NCBI RefSeq assembly: GCF_000970325.1
Contig: NZ_CP009518.1
Coordinates: forward strand, 2,294,001 to 2,358,000
Length of the DNA: 64,000 nucleotides
Direction of reading: 5' to 3'
Origin: Methanococcoides methylutens MM1
GTDB lineage: Archaea > Halobacteriota > Methanosarcinia > Methanosarcinales > Methanosarcinaceae
Shown: positions 36,843 through 46,535 of the stretch, one piece after another
Numbering within the stretch: the first letter of the stretch is position 1
Layout: each line of letters opens with the position of its first letter
Program-made: the position numbers and the translations under genes
The notes under the pieces: model-generated
Told to the model about the DNA's origin: nothing
Databases searched by the model: none
The model's input: only the letters and a program-made list of their open reading frames with translations

Positions 36843-37003
36843 TTGTCGACCGTGTATGTAAGCCCGCATTCGGGGCAGGAATAGGTGATGGTCGTAACTT
36901 CATTCGCTTTCTTTTCCGTACTTACCATCCATGTACCACATGTTACACATTTCTGGTCAAAGAGTGAGCGATCCGTCTGTATTTTTTCAGCCCTGTCTTT
37001 CAT
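36839..37003 (-). CDS. Zinc-ribbon microprotein coupled to the Mrr gene
   Basis: A 54-residue protein with two CxxC knuckles (CVTC and CPEC) about 27 residues apart, the pattern of a zinc ribbon. The ATG at 37003 has GGTGACC immediately upstream. Its TGA overlaps the ATG of the Mrr-type nuclease, so translation is coupled and the two products are probably made together. The ribbon may bind DNA or the nuclease; that role is inference. Confidence 0.75.
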   Translation of the reverse strand: MKDRAEKIQTDRSLFDQKCVTCGTWMVSTEKKANEVTTITYSCPECGLTYTVDK

Positions 37004-37224
37004 GAGGTCACCATACCCGATATTGTAAGTGTTGTTGAAACAGCCATCGTGAGTATGTTTATATGGTTTTGTATAATTTATGGATAACCATACAAAACTT
37101 TAAATCATTTCACAACATTAATCTGCATACACCCTAAAGTATATGATAGATTATAATACCATATCAAATATTAATGTTATTATAAAATTTAGAACAGTTC
37201 TCACAAACAGGCCAGGTGAGCACA

Positions 37225-37617
37225 ATGGATGATTTAGAAAAGATCAGGCAACAACGATTGGAACAGATCAAAAGCAACCTTGAGTCAAGGTCATTCCCGG
37301 ACAGCCCCTTACATGCTACAGATTCAAACTTTGATGAGCTTGTATCAAAATACCCTGTGGTTGTCATCGATTGCTGGGCAGAATGGTGCGGACCCTGCAG
37401 GAAACTGGTACCTGTGATCGATGCTCTTGCAAGGGAAATGCAGGGGAAGATCGTTTTTGCCAAACTGAACACTGATGAGAACCAGATGACTGCAAGGAAT
37501 TTCAACATCACGGCCATCCCAACCCTCCTGGTATTCAGTAACGGAAAGCCGGCCGGACAGATAGTAGGTGCTCTCCAGAAAGAACAGCTTGCTGAAAGAC
37601 TGAACAAATTTATCTGA
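37225..37617 (+). CDS. trx: Thioredoxin
   Basis: A 130-residue thioredoxin with the active site WCGPC (residues 54-58) and the cis-proline AIPTLLVF loop. It has a 30-residue N-terminal extension (helical, charged) that classical thioredoxins lack. No signal peptide, so cytoplasmic. The ATG at 37225 has AGGTGA five bases upstream. It lies 21 bp before the methanogenesis marker 14 gene and is probably in one operon; a redox link to that protein is possible but not shown. Confidence 0.9.
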   Translation: MDDLEKIRQQRLEQIKSNLESRSFPDSPLHATDSNFDELVSKYPVVVIDCWAEWCGPCRKLVPVIDALAREMQGKIVFAKLNTDENQMTARNFNITAIPTLLVFSNGKPAGQIVGALQKEQLAERLNKFI

Positions 37618-37638
37618 TAATTACCGGAAGATGATATA

Positions 37639-39075
37639 ATGGCACATAAACCAAGATTCGCAGCAAATCCCGGGGTCAGGCTCCTTGACCTGAAATCAAG
37701 CTCAAAACCTTTCTTCATCGTAGCTTCCGTGGAAGTCGGTAACACCACAACAAAGTGTATCCTGACAGCCACCAATATGGATGAAGGAAAGACGTACCAC
37801 GTCACAAAGACGGTCAGGATGACAAGAGATGTCAGACCTCCAAAGGCCGATGAAACGGTCTTTGGAAAGACCCTCAACGGCGTAGAACTGACACGTGAAT
37901 CCGTGGCCGAACTTGTTAAGGATACACTTGTGGAAGCTGTGAAACAGGCTCACCTTGACATCGAAAAGGACGTGAACTTTGTTGTTCGCTCAACTGGAGT
38001 TGTTGCCGGATTTGATGCACCCGAAGAAGTAGGTGAGTTCATCAAGGCACTTGCAGAAGGATGCCTGCTTGCAGGAGTACCACCAAAGAACATGACACCA
38101 CCTATGAACGTGGAAAACCTTCCTGAGAAATTCCAGAAGCACACCAAGCTCGACAAGGTCTTCTTTGACGGAGCCGTCGCCAGTGTTCTGCCACCTACCG
38201 GTGCCACAGGTGTTGAGATCGTTGCCAATGAAATGGAAGGAGAACTTGCCACCGCCGGTATCAAGGAAGGTGCCAAATGGGTGGATGTTGATTTCCGTAA
38301 CCCATGTCTTTCCATGGACTTCGGAACAACCCTTGACGGAAGAATCATCAGCCCTGATGAACCCTACGCAAAGACCATTGGAAACTTCTGCGGATATGCA
38401 GGAGCAATACCCGATGCTCTGATCAAAGGTACGGAAACTGTTGACAGCAAGCTTGGTACTGCCCTGGATGTCTTTAAGGATATACACACCGACAGGCTCA
38501 CGCTGATGCTCAAGGGCAAGAAGATAAAAGAATACGCAGACAAGGTCCTCGATTATATCATCATAGAAAAAGTACCGGAAAGCCGGAACAGGTATGGTAG
38601 CGTCCCTGTAAACCCAAAGGCTGCAAAAGACATCGGAGTTGTGCTTATCGGATGCGATGTAGGTGAGAATGGCTCTGATATGGACAAGCTTTCAATATTA
38701 GGTGGCGAGATCTACAAAAAATTCGGTCTCAAAGTGCTTTTCGCAGTGATAGATGAGGTTATGGCCCAGGTGATCTACCGTCTGGTGAAGGTTGCAAAAG
38801 ATGAAGGACTTGTCTATCCTGAGACAGCTATCGGTATCACCGGGCGTGCAGGTATCAGTGGTGACAAGGCCAAACTGGCATTGAAGTACATGGAAGAGCT
38901 CGGCATGAACAGCAAGATCGAGGAGAATGTTGTTTTCGTGGATGACGGTCTTGCAAGAGGAGCTGCTGTCATGGCCAGATGTATGAACTCCCTGGGAACC
39001 ACTTTCAACCCACTTGGAGGTCATCGTGGAGGAAAGTGTATCCTCGGACACCGTATGAAACTTCAGAACAAATGA
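37639..39075 (+). CDS. Methanogenesis marker protein 14
   Basis: A 478-residue member of the family found in essentially all methanogens and almost nowhere else. The ASKHA-like ATPase features are visible: VEVGNTTTKCILTATN near residue 35 (phosphate 1-like loop) and LSMDFGTTLDGRI near 230, and VFVDDGLARGAA near the C-terminus. Its chemistry is not known; similarity to activator ATPases suggests a role in activating a methanogenesis enzyme. Follows thioredoxin by 21 bp and ends at a strong terminator. Confidence 0.88.
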   Translation: MAHKPRFAANPGVRLLDLKSSSKPFFIVASVEVGNTTTKCILTATNMDEGKTYHVTKTVRMTRDVRPPKADETVFGKTLNGVELTRESVAELVKDTLVEAVKQAHLDIEKDVNFVVRSTGVVAGFDAPEEVGEFIKALAEGCLLAGVPPKNMTPPMNVENLPEKFQKHTKLDKVFFDGAVASVLPPTGATGVEIVANEMEGELATAGIKEGAKWVDVDFRNPCLSMDFGTTLDGRIISPDEPYAKTIGNFCGYAGAIPDALIKGTETVDSKLGTALDVFKDIHTDRLTLMLKGKKIKEYADKVLDYIIIEKVPESRNRYGSVPVNPKAAKDIGVVLIGCDVGENGSDMDKLSILGGEIYKKFGLKVLFAVIDEVMAQVIYRLVKVAKDEGLVYPETAIGITGRAGISGDKAKLALKYMEELGMNSKIEENVVFVDDGLARGAAVMARCMNSLGTTFNPLGGHRGGKCILGHRMKLQNK

Positions 39076-39083
39076 TTTAAAGG

Positions 39084-39125
39084 GCAGGCTTTATGGCCTG
39101 CAGACCTTTTTCTTTTTGTTTTTAA
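39084..39125 (+). terminator. Terminator of the thioredoxin-marker 14 operon
   Basis: GCAGGC (39084-39089) pairs with GCCTGC (39096-39101) around a six-base loop; long T-runs follow at 39107-39125. Confidence 0.7.
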
Positions 39126-39170
39126 AAAGTGAGATCTCTTTCACTTTACTTCAGTTGACGTTATTTTGTT

Positions 39171-39848
39171 TTAATTTTTGGAAGAAGCCAGTTTTCTCTT
39201 TATGGCTGCTTCGATCTCCTGCTTGTGCAGTTCCGAAGACTCATGAATTCCACCCATCTGCCCCCTGACAGCACGGCAAGGATACTGGGAGACCAGCAGG
39301 CCTGCCTTTGGTCCGGCCTCTTCTATCGGGGTGCCAACAAGGGATTCTGCCATGTACCAGGTACTCCCACATGGTGCACCACGGATCACATTGACCTTTG
39401 AGACCTTGCCATCCTTTATTTCAACATCAAGGGCCGGGTTTCCAAAGAAGCAGGTGAAATCGTCCGTTGAGGGATCGGATTCTACATTGCAGCAGATCTC
39501 ATCTACCTCTATAAAGATGCCATACTCTTTCGAAATATCTTCCAATTCCTTAACAGGTGCCTTTGAGGCACCCCCGGGCACTATCAGTGCACGCACCCCT
39601 GCCCTGCCTGCCATACGTGCAATTTCAGGAGTGATGTCAGGATGCAGGGAATAGGTGATAATAATGTCAGCATCGAACACTTTCATATCAAAGTCCAGCG
39701 TGGAAAAGAACTCATCCGGCTCATCAATAAAATCCGGAAGATATGTGGGAATCTCGGCGACGATGACCTCCATGTCGGTCTTCGAACGCACGGTCTCCAC
39801 AAGCCTTGAACCGTATTTCCCGCGCAGTATAACTCCTATTTTTGTCAT
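39171..39848 (-). CDS. DUF166 family protein
   Basis: A 225-residue protein of the DUF166 family, found mainly in methanogens and sometimes mis-annotated as thymidylate synthase. Conserved cysteines are visible: ICCNVESD, FTCFFGNP, RGAPCGSTWYMAE and SQYPCRAV, suggesting metal binding. It opens with KIGVILRGKYGSRLVETV. The ATG at 39848 follows AGGT by eight bases. Converges on the marker 14 operon and diverges from the small zinc-ribbon gene. No catalytic role is established. Confidence 0.8.
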   Translation of the reverse strand: MTKIGVILRGKYGSRLVETVRSKTDMEVIVAEIPTYLPDFIDEPDEFFSTLDFDMKVFDADIIITYSLHPDITPEIARMAGRAGVRALIVPGGASKAPVKELEDISKEYGIFIEVDEICCNVESDPSTDDFTCFFGNPALDVEIKDGKVSKVNVIRGAPCGSTWYMAESLVGTPIEEAGPKAGLLVSQYPCRAVRGQMGGIHESSELHKQEIEAAIKRKLASSKN

Positions 39849-39960
39849 TTTCAATACCTGCCTGTGCTATTATTGGAACAGCGGTATATTAATATTGTTT
39901 GTTGTTCAAGATTAGTATAACTGCTAAAATATTAAGGTAACAGAATTTAAGGTGAAATAA

Positions 39961-40089
39961 ATGGAAGATATTGACCAGTCAATGGTATATTTCAGGTGCA
40001 ATGTTTGTGAGTTTGTATTTCAGGCAGATCCGAATTTCTTCCCCATAACATGCCCTCAGTGCGGTAGCGAGGATACCTCAAGGACATGA
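39961..40089 (+). CDS. Zinc-ribbon microprotein
   Basis: A 42-residue protein with CNVC and CPQCG knuckles 18 residues apart, a typical small rubredoxin-like or zinc-ribbon fold. GGTGAAATAA lies directly upstream of the ATG. It lies upstream of the thymidylate kinase gene on the same strand with a 61-bp gap. Function unknown. Confidence 0.7.
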   Translation: MEDIDQSMVYFRCNVCEFVFQADPNFFPITCPQCGSEDTSRT

Positions 40090-40150
40090 ATGAGCTAATA
40101 AGAAGTTAAGAGAACATAAAGTTAAGAATATAGCAGTACATCTGAACTTC

Positions 40151-40756
40151 ATGAAAGGAAAGCTCATAACACTGGAAGGCATCGATGGATCCGGGAAATC
40201 CACGATCACCCGTTTTTTGAACTCACATCCTGCCTTTTCAGATGCAGTGTTCACAAGGGAACCTACCCGAAGCTGGATAGGTGACGCCGTCTACAAAGCC
40301 ATCGAATCCGATACAGATGACCTTGCAGAACTGATGCTCTTCACTGCAGACCATGCGAACCATATCGCAACCCTGATACGCCCTGCACTTGAGGAGGGGA
40401 AGATCGTCATCTCGGACAGGTATTCGGACAGCAGGTATGCATACCAGGGCGTGACCCTCAGGGACAGGTTCGAGAACCCAATGGAATGGGTACAGCAGAT
40501 CCATGAAGGATGGACGGTAGTCCCGGACCTTACGATACTCTTTGACATCGATCCGGAAATATCGGTTCAGCGATGTGGTAAAAGAGGGGAACAGACAAAG
40601 TTCGAGAAGATCGACCTTCTAAGCGGTGTAAGAGAGAACTACCTCAGGCTTGCAGAGAAAGAGCCGGAAAGGTTCGTAATAATAGATACTGATAGGGAAT
40701 TAAAAGAAATAGAGAACGATGTGTTGCAGGCAATCACATCGATCATTGAAAGTTAA
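40151..40756 (+). CDS. tmk: Thymidylate kinase
   Basis: Phosphorylates dTMP to dTDP. A 201-residue P-loop enzyme with Walker A GIDGSGKST (residues 10-18), the substrate-binding DRYSDSRYAYQGV, preceded by FTREPTRSW, and a LID region near KRGEQTKFE. No ribosome site precedes the ATG; a TATA-like AAGAATATAG about 27 bases upstream would make the mRNA leaderless. The stop overlaps the convergent gene by 4 bp. Confidence 0.92.
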   Translation: MKGKLITLEGIDGSGKSTITRFLNSHPAFSDAVFTREPTRSWIGDAVYKAIESDTDDLAELMLFTADHANHIATLIRPALEEGKIVISDRYSDSRYAYQGVTLRDRFENPMEWVQQIHEGWTVVPDLTILFDIDPEISVQRCGKRGEQTKFEKIDLLSGVRENYLRLAEKEPERFVIIDTDRELKEIENDVLQAITSIIES

Positions 40757-40986
40757 AGACCGTTTGAATCAGCGAACTTGATGAGGGTCTCACCAAGCTG
40801 GCGTACATACTTGGGGTTCAGGTTAAAGCGGCTCCTTTTCTGACCGCTCCTTTCCTTTGCAACCTCAACATATTCGCTGTCATACTTTTCACTTTTTGCG
40901 AGTGTCATGGTAAGATACCAGCCGCCTGCCATCTTAATTTCCATATACTCTTCGCCTTCAGAAACATTCTCATTATCTTCTGCCAT
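40753..40986 (-). CDS. Small conserved-looking protein of unknown function
   Basis: A 77-residue protein with an acidic N-terminus (MAEDNENVSEGEE) followed by a basic, strand-rich part (GGWYLTMTLAKSEKYDSEYV, then KERSGQKRSRFNLNPKYVRQL). The charged pattern could fit a nucleic-acid-binding protein, but no family is recognised. Convergent with tmk, sharing 4 bp of coding sequence at the stops. Confidence 0.55.
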   Translation of the reverse strand: MAEDNENVSEGEEYMEIKMAGGWYLTMTLAKSEKYDSEYVEVAKERSGQKRSRFNLNPKYVRQLGETLIKFADSNGL

Positions 40987-41098
40987 ATTATCACCAGATA
41001 TGTAGTTGTCAGTAAGTACAAGTTATTTTCAGTAATTGTCAGTTAGTACCAATTATGCCAGTTTCCCCTAAATCGGGAGTCTGCTTAATTGGAACCTC

Positions 41099-41806
41099 TT
41101 ATTGTAACATTGTAACAGGGATCGAACCATTATGCAGGGCCGTGGCCACCAGTGCACCTTTGATACCTATATCCTCAAGCTGCCTGATATCCTCTGAACC
41201 CCTTACGCCTCCGCCAAGAAGGACGTCGTGTTCACAAACATCCGCTATAAGACTTAAGAATTGTGCATCGAAGCCTGCCGAGGTACCTACCATATCCATG
41301 TCAAGGAAAATCACATCATTGATATCAAGCCCGTTAAGAACCTCTACGATCTCGAATGGATCAGCGGGCATTGAAGGATCGGATGAAAGTATGGAACCAT
41401 CTTTCTTGTCGATGCTCACATTGACCCTGGAAGGATACTCCGAAGCTATCTTCGAGATAGTGTCCAGGGAAGCGGTCTCAGTACCAAGTACCGGATGTGC
41501 TGCAAGTTCTATTACGGATCGAACTTCCTCGAAAGAAGAGATCCCTGCATCCAGCATGGTCTCAGCCTGTGCTGAAACACCCCTGATAACATCAAAGTTG
41601 ATACCAGGTGATCCCTGACCTTGAAGGCGATTAAGGTCTGCAATATAAACCTCTCCGGGCTTCAGGTCCCGGACGATCTCCACAGGGTCCGATGTCGTGC
41701 ATATGGAGCTGGACTCATGTACCGGACGGTACTTCCGGCGGTCCCCACCCTGTGCATGGACAGCATTATGGTTATATACATCAAATACAAACACAGTTCG
41801 AAACAT
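41099..41806 (-). CDS. HisA/HisF-related TIM-barrel protein
   Basis: A 235-residue protein of the HisA/HisF-related family known mostly from methanogens and C1-metabolising bacteria. The barrel strands end in VYIADLNRLQG, VIFLDMDMVGTSAG and DVLLGGGVRGSEDI, with the phosphate loop GGGVRG. The start at 41806 (MFRTVFVFDVYNHNAVHAQGG, first twenty residues) was chosen because the shared TATA region would place transcription downstream of the alternative ATG at 41830. It is divergent from mfnB across 46 bp, suggesting a link to cofactor synthesis; the reaction is unknown. Confidence 0.82.
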   Translation of the reverse strand: MFRTVFVFDVYNHNAVHAQGGDRRKYRPVHESSSICTTSDPVEIVRDLKPGEVYIADLNRLQGQGSPGINFDVIRGVSAQAETMLDAGISSFEEVRSVIELAAHPVLGTETASLDTISKIASEYPSRVNVSIDKKDGSILSSDPSMPADPFEIVEVLNGLDINDVIFLDMDMVGTSAGFDAQFLSLIADVCEHDVLLGGGVRGSEDIRQLEDIGIKGALVATALHNGSIPVTMLQ

Positions 41807-41830
41807 ATTTAATCGATACTTTATTTTCAT

Positions 41831-41840
41831 CTTATAAAAA
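41831..41840. promoter_or_regulatory. TATA-like element between mfnB and the HisA-like gene
   Basis: CTTATAAAAA reads TTTTTATAAG on the minus strand, so the single 46-bp spacer can serve both genes. Overlap implies the two promoters compete or are co-regulated. Confidence 0.4.
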
Positions 41841-41852
41841 AGAGGCTAATAC

Positions 41853-42545
41853 ATGAAATTACTGGTAAGTCCAATTAATACTGAAGAAGCAATGTCTGCA
41901 CTCAATGGCGGAGCAGATGTAATTGATATCAAGAATCCAAAGGAAGGTTCACTGGGTGCTAATTTCCCATGGGTCATCAGGGATGTGAAGGATGCGATAG
42001 AGGGCAAAAGACCTATCAGCGCCGCACTCGGTGACTTCAACTTCAAGCCAGGTACCGCAGCACTTGCTGCATACGGAGCTGCATCTGCTGGTGCAACCTA
42101 TGTGAAGGTCGGACTCTACGACGTAAAGACCGAAGAGCAGGCATTTGAAATGATGACAGGTATCGCCGAATCTGTAAAGGGAATGAACGTTAAGGTCGTT
42201 GCCTGCGGATATTCCGACTACGAGCGTATCGATTCCATCGATCCAAAACTTCTCCCTGCTATCGGAGAAAAAGCAGGTGTTGACCTTGTAATGGTCGACA
42301 CAGGTGTCAAAGACGGTCGTTCCACCTTCGAGTTCATGAACGAGGATGACCTCATCGAGTTCGTTAATGATGCACACTCCCGCGGACTTGAGACCGCAAT
42401 TGCAGGTACCATTAAGTTCGATGACATTCCTGCATTGAAGCGCATCCAGCCTACCATTATTGGTGTTCGTGGAATTGTCTGTGGCGGAGACCGCAGCACT
42501 ACGATCAGACAGGAACTTGTTGAGAAATTAAAGAGTGAGATCTGA
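41853..42545 (+). CDS. mfnB: (5-formylfuran-3-yl)methyl phosphate synthase
   Basis: Makes the furan precursor of methanofuran from two molecules of glyceraldehyde-3-phosphate. A 230-residue DUF556 TIM barrel with LLVSPINTEEAMSALNGGAD at the N-terminus, DIKNPKEGSLGANFP (catalytic lysine region), KVGLYDVKT, and the phosphate loop GIVCGGDR. GAGG sits eight bases upstream of the ATG. It is monocistronic with its own terminator. Confidence 0.92.
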   Translation: MKLLVSPINTEEAMSALNGGADVIDIKNPKEGSLGANFPWVIRDVKDAIEGKRPISAALGDFNFKPGTAALAAYGAASAGATYVKVGLYDVKTEEQAFEMMTGIAESVKGMNVKVVACGYSDYERIDSIDPKLLPAIGEKAGVDLVMVDTGVKDGRSTFEFMNEDDLIEFVNDAHSRGLETAIAGTIKFDDIPALKRIQPTIIGVRGIVCGGDRSTTIRQELVEKLKSEI

Positions 42546-42561
42546 AAGGTCTCACACAATC

Positions 42562-42597
42562 CTTTTTTTGCAGTAGCACTACTGCATCATCTTTTAT
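42562..42597 (+). terminator. Terminator after mfnB
   Basis: A T-run (42562-42569) is followed by GCAGTA/TACTGC (42570-42585), a six-base stem with four-base loop, then CATCTTTTATTT. Confidence 0.55.
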
Positions 42598-42692
42598 TTA
42601 TACTATTACCGTAGATTTTAATCTGTAGAGGATCCTGCAGTTCTTACCTCTGTTACTGCCTTTCCTTTGATGTCCCACTACAGGTGATCGAT

Positions 42693-44897
42693 ATGTCAGA
42701 AGACCTTATTGTCCGTGTTGCAGAAGCAAACCATCGTGATGCAGGAAGAGGCATCGCCAGACTTTCCAATGAACTTATGCAGAAGGTCGGTGCAGTAAGT
42801 GGTGACATTATCGAGATCAAGAGTAAGACCAAGAAAAGGACCTATGCGAGGGTCCTGCCTGCAAATCTTGATGATGAAGGAAAGAGCATAATCCGCATCG
42901 ACGGTAACCTGAGAAGCAATGCAAGGGTAGGGATAGATGACCAGGTCTCCGTCAGGAGAGTCATTGAGAAGGAAGCTGAAAAAATAACCCTTGCACCTAC
43001 ACGAGCCTTCCCCCAGGAAAGGCTATCACGCTCCATACACCGTAATCTGGAAGGGCGGCCTCTGGAAAAAGGCCAGAAGATAAGGATAGAGACCGTTAAC
43101 AATCCCATCACTCTGATAGTCAGATCCACTGTTCCCCAGGGTCCTGTGGTTGTAAGCCGCACAACTCACATAGTGATGGATAAGCCAACTGCAGAAACGG
43201 ATGCCAGTGAAGAAGTATCCTATGAGGATATCGGTGGCCTGAAGAGGGAACTGGGACTGATGCGTGAAATGATAGAGCTCCCACTGCGTCATCCGGAGCT
43301 ATTTGACAAGCTCGGCGTGGACCCTCCAAAAGGTGTACTGCTCTACGGGCCTCCCGGAACAGGCAAGACAATGATAGCAAAAGCTGTTGCAAGCGAAAGT
43401 GAGGCAAACTTCATACCGATCAGTGGTCCCGAGATCATATCAAAATACTACGGGGAAAGTGAGCAGAAGCTACGTGAGATATTCGAAGGTGCGGAAAAGG
43501 AAGGACCATCCATCATCTTCATCGACGAGATCGATTCCATCGCTCCGAAAAGGGACGATGTTGTGGGAGAAGTGGAAAGAAGAGTCGTTGCCCAGTTGCT
43601 TTCACTGATGGACGGTTTGAAGAGCAGAGGGAAGGTTATAGTCATAGCAGCCACCAACCGACCGAATTCCATTGACCAGGCATTGCGCCGCGGAGGACGT
43701 TTCGACCGGGAGATCGAGATAGGGATCCCGGACAGGAGTGGAAGGCTGCAGATACTTTACGTTCACACCAGGGGAATGCCAATAGAAAAGGGCATGCGTC
43801 TCGATATGATCGCTGACATGACCCACGGTTTCGTAGGTGCAGACCTCTCATCGCTGTGCAAGGAAGCAGCAATGCATGCCCTTCGCAGGATGCTGCCCAT
43901 GATAAGCATTGAAGAGGAGATCCCGCCTGAGATAATGGAACAGCTGGAAGTCACTGAAGCTGATTTTCTTGATGCTCACCGGAACATCGAACCATCTGCA
44001 CTAAGGGAAGTGTTTGTGGAGGTCCCGCATGTCACATGGGATGACATCGGCGGATTGGATCAGGTAAAACAGGAACTCATCGAGGCTGTGGAATGGCCGC
44101 TGAAATACCCGGAGATGTTCGAAAGCATCAACACTGCCCCTCCAAGGGGAATCCTGCTTTTCGGACCGCCGGGAACCGGGAAGACACTCCTTGCAAAGGC
44201 TGTGGCAAACGAAAGTGAGGCAAATTTCATCAGCATCAAGGGACCCGAACTTCTCAGCAAGTTCGTGGGAGAGTCCGAGAAGGCAGTAAGGGAGACGTTC
44301 AGGAAAGCAAAACAGGCATCTCCAACGGTTATTTTCTTCGACGAACTTGATTCAATGGTCCCAAAGAGGGGAATGGGATTTGATTCACAGGCAACAGAAC
44401 GTGTTGTCAGCCAGATACTCACCGAAATCGACGGCATTGAGGAGATGAAGGACATTGTGATAGTTGCTGCCACCAACCGTCCGGATATCATCGATCCTGC
44501 ACTCTTAAGGCCGGGACGCTTTGACAGGCTCATCTATGTCAAGTCACCTGAGAAAGAGGAACGTAACCGGATATTCAATATTCATCTTGAAGGAAAACCA
44601 CTTTCTGAAGACATCAGCATTTCCGAACTTGCTGATATGGCAGAAGGCTATGTCGGTGCAGATATCCAGGCCGTCTGCAGGGAAGCTGCAATGATGGCAT
44701 TGAGGGAGAATATCAGGCCGAAGATGACAAAAGAAGAAGTACATGAAGCAGCTTCAGGGATTGTGCTTCAAAGATCCCATTTCAGGAAAGCGCTATCACG
44801 TGTCAGGCCATCCACATCGGGCAGTGAGATGGAAATTTATGTGGAAACCGCCCGTATGTTCTCAAGGTCTCCGACGTCTGAAGATAGCAGTAACTGA
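42693..44897 (+). CDS. Cdc48/VAT family AAA ATPase
   Basis: A 734-residue unfoldase, the archaeal Cdc48/p97 homologue that feeds proteins to the proteasome and remodels complexes. Order: N domain (about 1-180), AAA D1 with GPPGTGKT near 223, [11 protein letters not shown] and ATNRPNSID, then AAA D2 with GPPGTGKT near 495, [13 protein letters not shown] and ATNRPDIID. The ATG at 42693 follows GGTGAT by four bases. The next gene, the RNA ligase partner, starts 57 bp downstream. Confidence 0.93.
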   Translation: MSEDLIVRVAEANHRDAGRGIARLSNELMQKVGAVSGDIIEIKSKTKKRTYARVLPANLDDEGKSIIRIDGNLRSNARVGIDDQVSVRRVIEKEAEKITLAPTRAFPQERLSRSIHRNLEGRPLEKGQKIRIETVNNPITLIVRSTVPQGPVVVSRTTHIVMDKPTAETDASEEVSYEDIGGLKRELGLMREMIELPLRHPELFDKLGVDPPKGVLLYGPPGTGKTMIAKAVASESEANFIPISGPEIISKYYGESEQKLREIFEGAEKEGPSIIFIDEIDSIAPKRDDVVGEVERRVVAQLLSLMDGLKSRGKVIVIAATNRPNSIDQALRRGGRFDREIEIGIPDRSGRLQILYVHTRGMPIEKGMRLDMIADMTHGFVGADLSSLCKEAAMHALRRMLPMISIEEEIPPEIMEQLEVTEADFLDAHRNIEPSALREVFVEVPHVTWDDIGGLDQVKQELIEAVEWPLKYPEMFESINTAPPRGILLFGPPGTGKTLLAKAVANESEANFISIKGPELLSKFVGESEKAVRETFRKAKQASPTVIFFDELDSMVPKRGMGFDSQATERVVSQILTEIDGIEEMKDIVIVAATNRPDIIDPALLRPGRFDRLIYVKSPEKEERNRIFNIHLEGKPLSEDISISELADMAEGYVGADIQAVCREAAMMALRENIRPKMTKEEVHEAASGIVLQRSHFRKALSRVRPSTSGSEMEIYVETARMFSRSPTSEDSSN

Positions 44898-44954
44898 GGG
44901 AAAAAGGAATAAGTTCCCGGATACAGATATTTATCATAACAGGGGGAGTAAACA

Positions 44955-45662
44955 ACGTTAAGGCAGAGATTTGTAATAGATACCAGCGCTCTGACCGATC
45001 TCCAGACAAGGGAAATGATGGGGATCGATGAACTTTGTGAGGGGATGCGTGCAATACTGGAACTGATAGCTGAAGCAAGACTGCATCTGCAGATCAGCTG
45101 TTATGTCCCGTTCCCATCCGTATACAAGGAACTCCATGAGTTCGCAAAGAACAACGACTGTGATGCGGAGGTCATTGCAAAAATAGATACCTGGCTTGTC
45201 AAAAAAGCACCTGACAGGCATGAGGTGAAGATACCATCCCATATTTTCCACGAATATGTAGCATACATGCGCGAGCGTATCAATAAAGGTATGAACGTGG
45301 CTGAAGAAGCCATCAGGGAGGCATCCGTTCAGTGCCTTTCGGTAAATCCGGAAACTGATGCCGGATATGATGTGGATAACGTCATAGACCGTGAGCTTGT
45401 TGGGGGAATTGTAGGAAAGTTCAGGAACAAGTACCGTTCAGCCCTGCGCTATGGTATCCTTGACAGTGCCCCGGACATTGATGTCCTGTTGCTTGCAAAG
45501 GAACTGGACGCTGCGGTTGTGGCAAGCGACTACGGGATACAGAAATGGGCAGAGCAGCTTGGAGTCCGGTACGTACCTGCAACAACGTTCCCCATGATGC
45601 TTCAGGAATACCTCAAGCACACACCTTCAGGTAGTAACGGGAACGACAAAGGCAAAAAGTGA
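44955..45662 (+). CDS. RNA ligase partner PIN-domain protein (UPF0278), ACG start
   Basis: A PIN-fold nuclease family protein found with the archaeal RNA ligase. The N-terminal PIN motif [20 protein letters not shown] has the catalytic aspartates D9 and D15; the middle ends in [17 protein letters not shown], and the C-terminal acids are in SAPDIDVL and [11 protein letters not shown]. Translation from the first ATG (45018) would drop the first aspartates, so the frame must begin upstream. The frame is closed by TAA at 44949; family proteins start ML-K/R-QRF, which puts the initiator on ACG at 44955, six bases after GGGGGAG. Confidence 0.82.
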   Translation, partial: TLRQRFVIDTSALTDLQTREMMGIDELCEGMRAILELIAEARLHLQISCYVPFPSVYKELHEFAKNNDCDAEVIAKIDTWLVKKAPDRHEVKIPSHIFHEYVAYMRERINKGMNVAEEAIREASVQCLSVNPETDAGYDVDNVIDRELVGGIVGKFRNKYRSALRYGILDSAPDIDVLLLAKELDAAVVASDYGIQKWAEQLGVRYVPATTFPMMLQEYLKHTPSGSNGNDKGKK

Positions 45663-45666
45663 GCTA

Positions 45667-46512
45667 TCAGGCTCCAACAATGAACGAGACCAGTGCGAAG
45701 AGCATTGCAAACTTGAACAGTTTTGAAGAGCGTGCAGCATCATTCTTTCCAAGTATCTGGTAGACAGCTATGAGGAAAAATATGTCTGCAATTGCCACCA
45801 CGAAGAGATATCTCTCATTCAATATCGATTGGAGATACGGGACAGGGCTTGCGAGCATGGCAATAAAACCAAAAGCTGCAGCCACGTAGGATGCTTTCTT
45901 TGATCCTATCAGGATCGGTAATGTCCTTGCTCCTTCTTTTTTGTCACCTTCAACATCCTCGATGTCCTTTACGATCTCGCGGGCAATTGTAGCAAGAGTT
46001 GCCAGCAGGAAAAGAATGCCCACTGCCTGAAGACCTTCCATCCCGAAAACCGCTCCACCGAAAAGGAACGTGGAACCCGTGAGGTATCCCACTGAAGCGT
46101 TCCCGAAAAAGGGAGTGCGTTTCAGGCTCTTTGCATAGAGTATTAAAACAATTGAGTTGAGCAATGCAATGATCCCGCAGAGGACATTTACGAGAAATGC
46201 CATTGCGACCCCTGCACCAAAAAGCATGAGTGAAAAGTACAGGGCACTGCTCAAGGAGATCCTGCCGGAGGGGATAGGTCTTGAGGGTTTGTTGACCGTG
46301 TCAATATCGATGTCGAAATAGTCGTTAAGCCCGTTACCGGCACCTGTCACGAAAAAGACGATGAGGAATACAAGAGCAGTATCATAAAATGAAAATAATG
46401 TGGATGAACCTGCCGATGAGAGAATGTTGAACGCTATCATGACGCCGACCAGTGCTGCAAAGGCTGCCATTGCACAATTGCCGGCACGCATCAGCTCTAG
46501 ATAGGATCGCAT
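45667..46512 (-). CDS. Digeranylgeranylglyceryl phosphate synthase (UbiA family)
   Basis: Adds the second geranylgeranyl chain to GGGP in archaeal lipid synthesis. A 281-residue UbiA prenyltransferase with about eight membrane spans. The two aspartate motifs are [21 protein letters not shown] (20 residues given in part as [20 protein letters not shown]) and [15 protein letters not shown]. The ATG at 46512 follows GAGGGAATAAAG. It is convergent with the PIN gene and downstream of nadA, 24 bp away; that link looks like operon position rather than pathway. Confidence 0.88.
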   Translation of the reverse strand: MRSYLELMRAGNCAMAAFAALVGVMIAFNILSSAGSSTLFSFYDTALVFLIVFFVTGAGNGLNDYFDIDIDTVNKPSRPIPSGRISLSSALYFSLMLFGAGVAMAFLVNVLCGIIALLNSIVLILYAKSLKRTPFFGNASVGYLTGSTFLFGGAVFGMEGLQAVGILFLLATLATIAREIVKDIEDVEGDKKEGARTLPILIGSKKASYVAAAFGFIAMLASPVPYLQSILNERYLFVVAIADIFFLIAVYQILGKNDAARSSKLFKFAMLFALVSFIVGA

Positions 46513-46535
46513 CTTTATTCCCTCTTCAAACAAAG

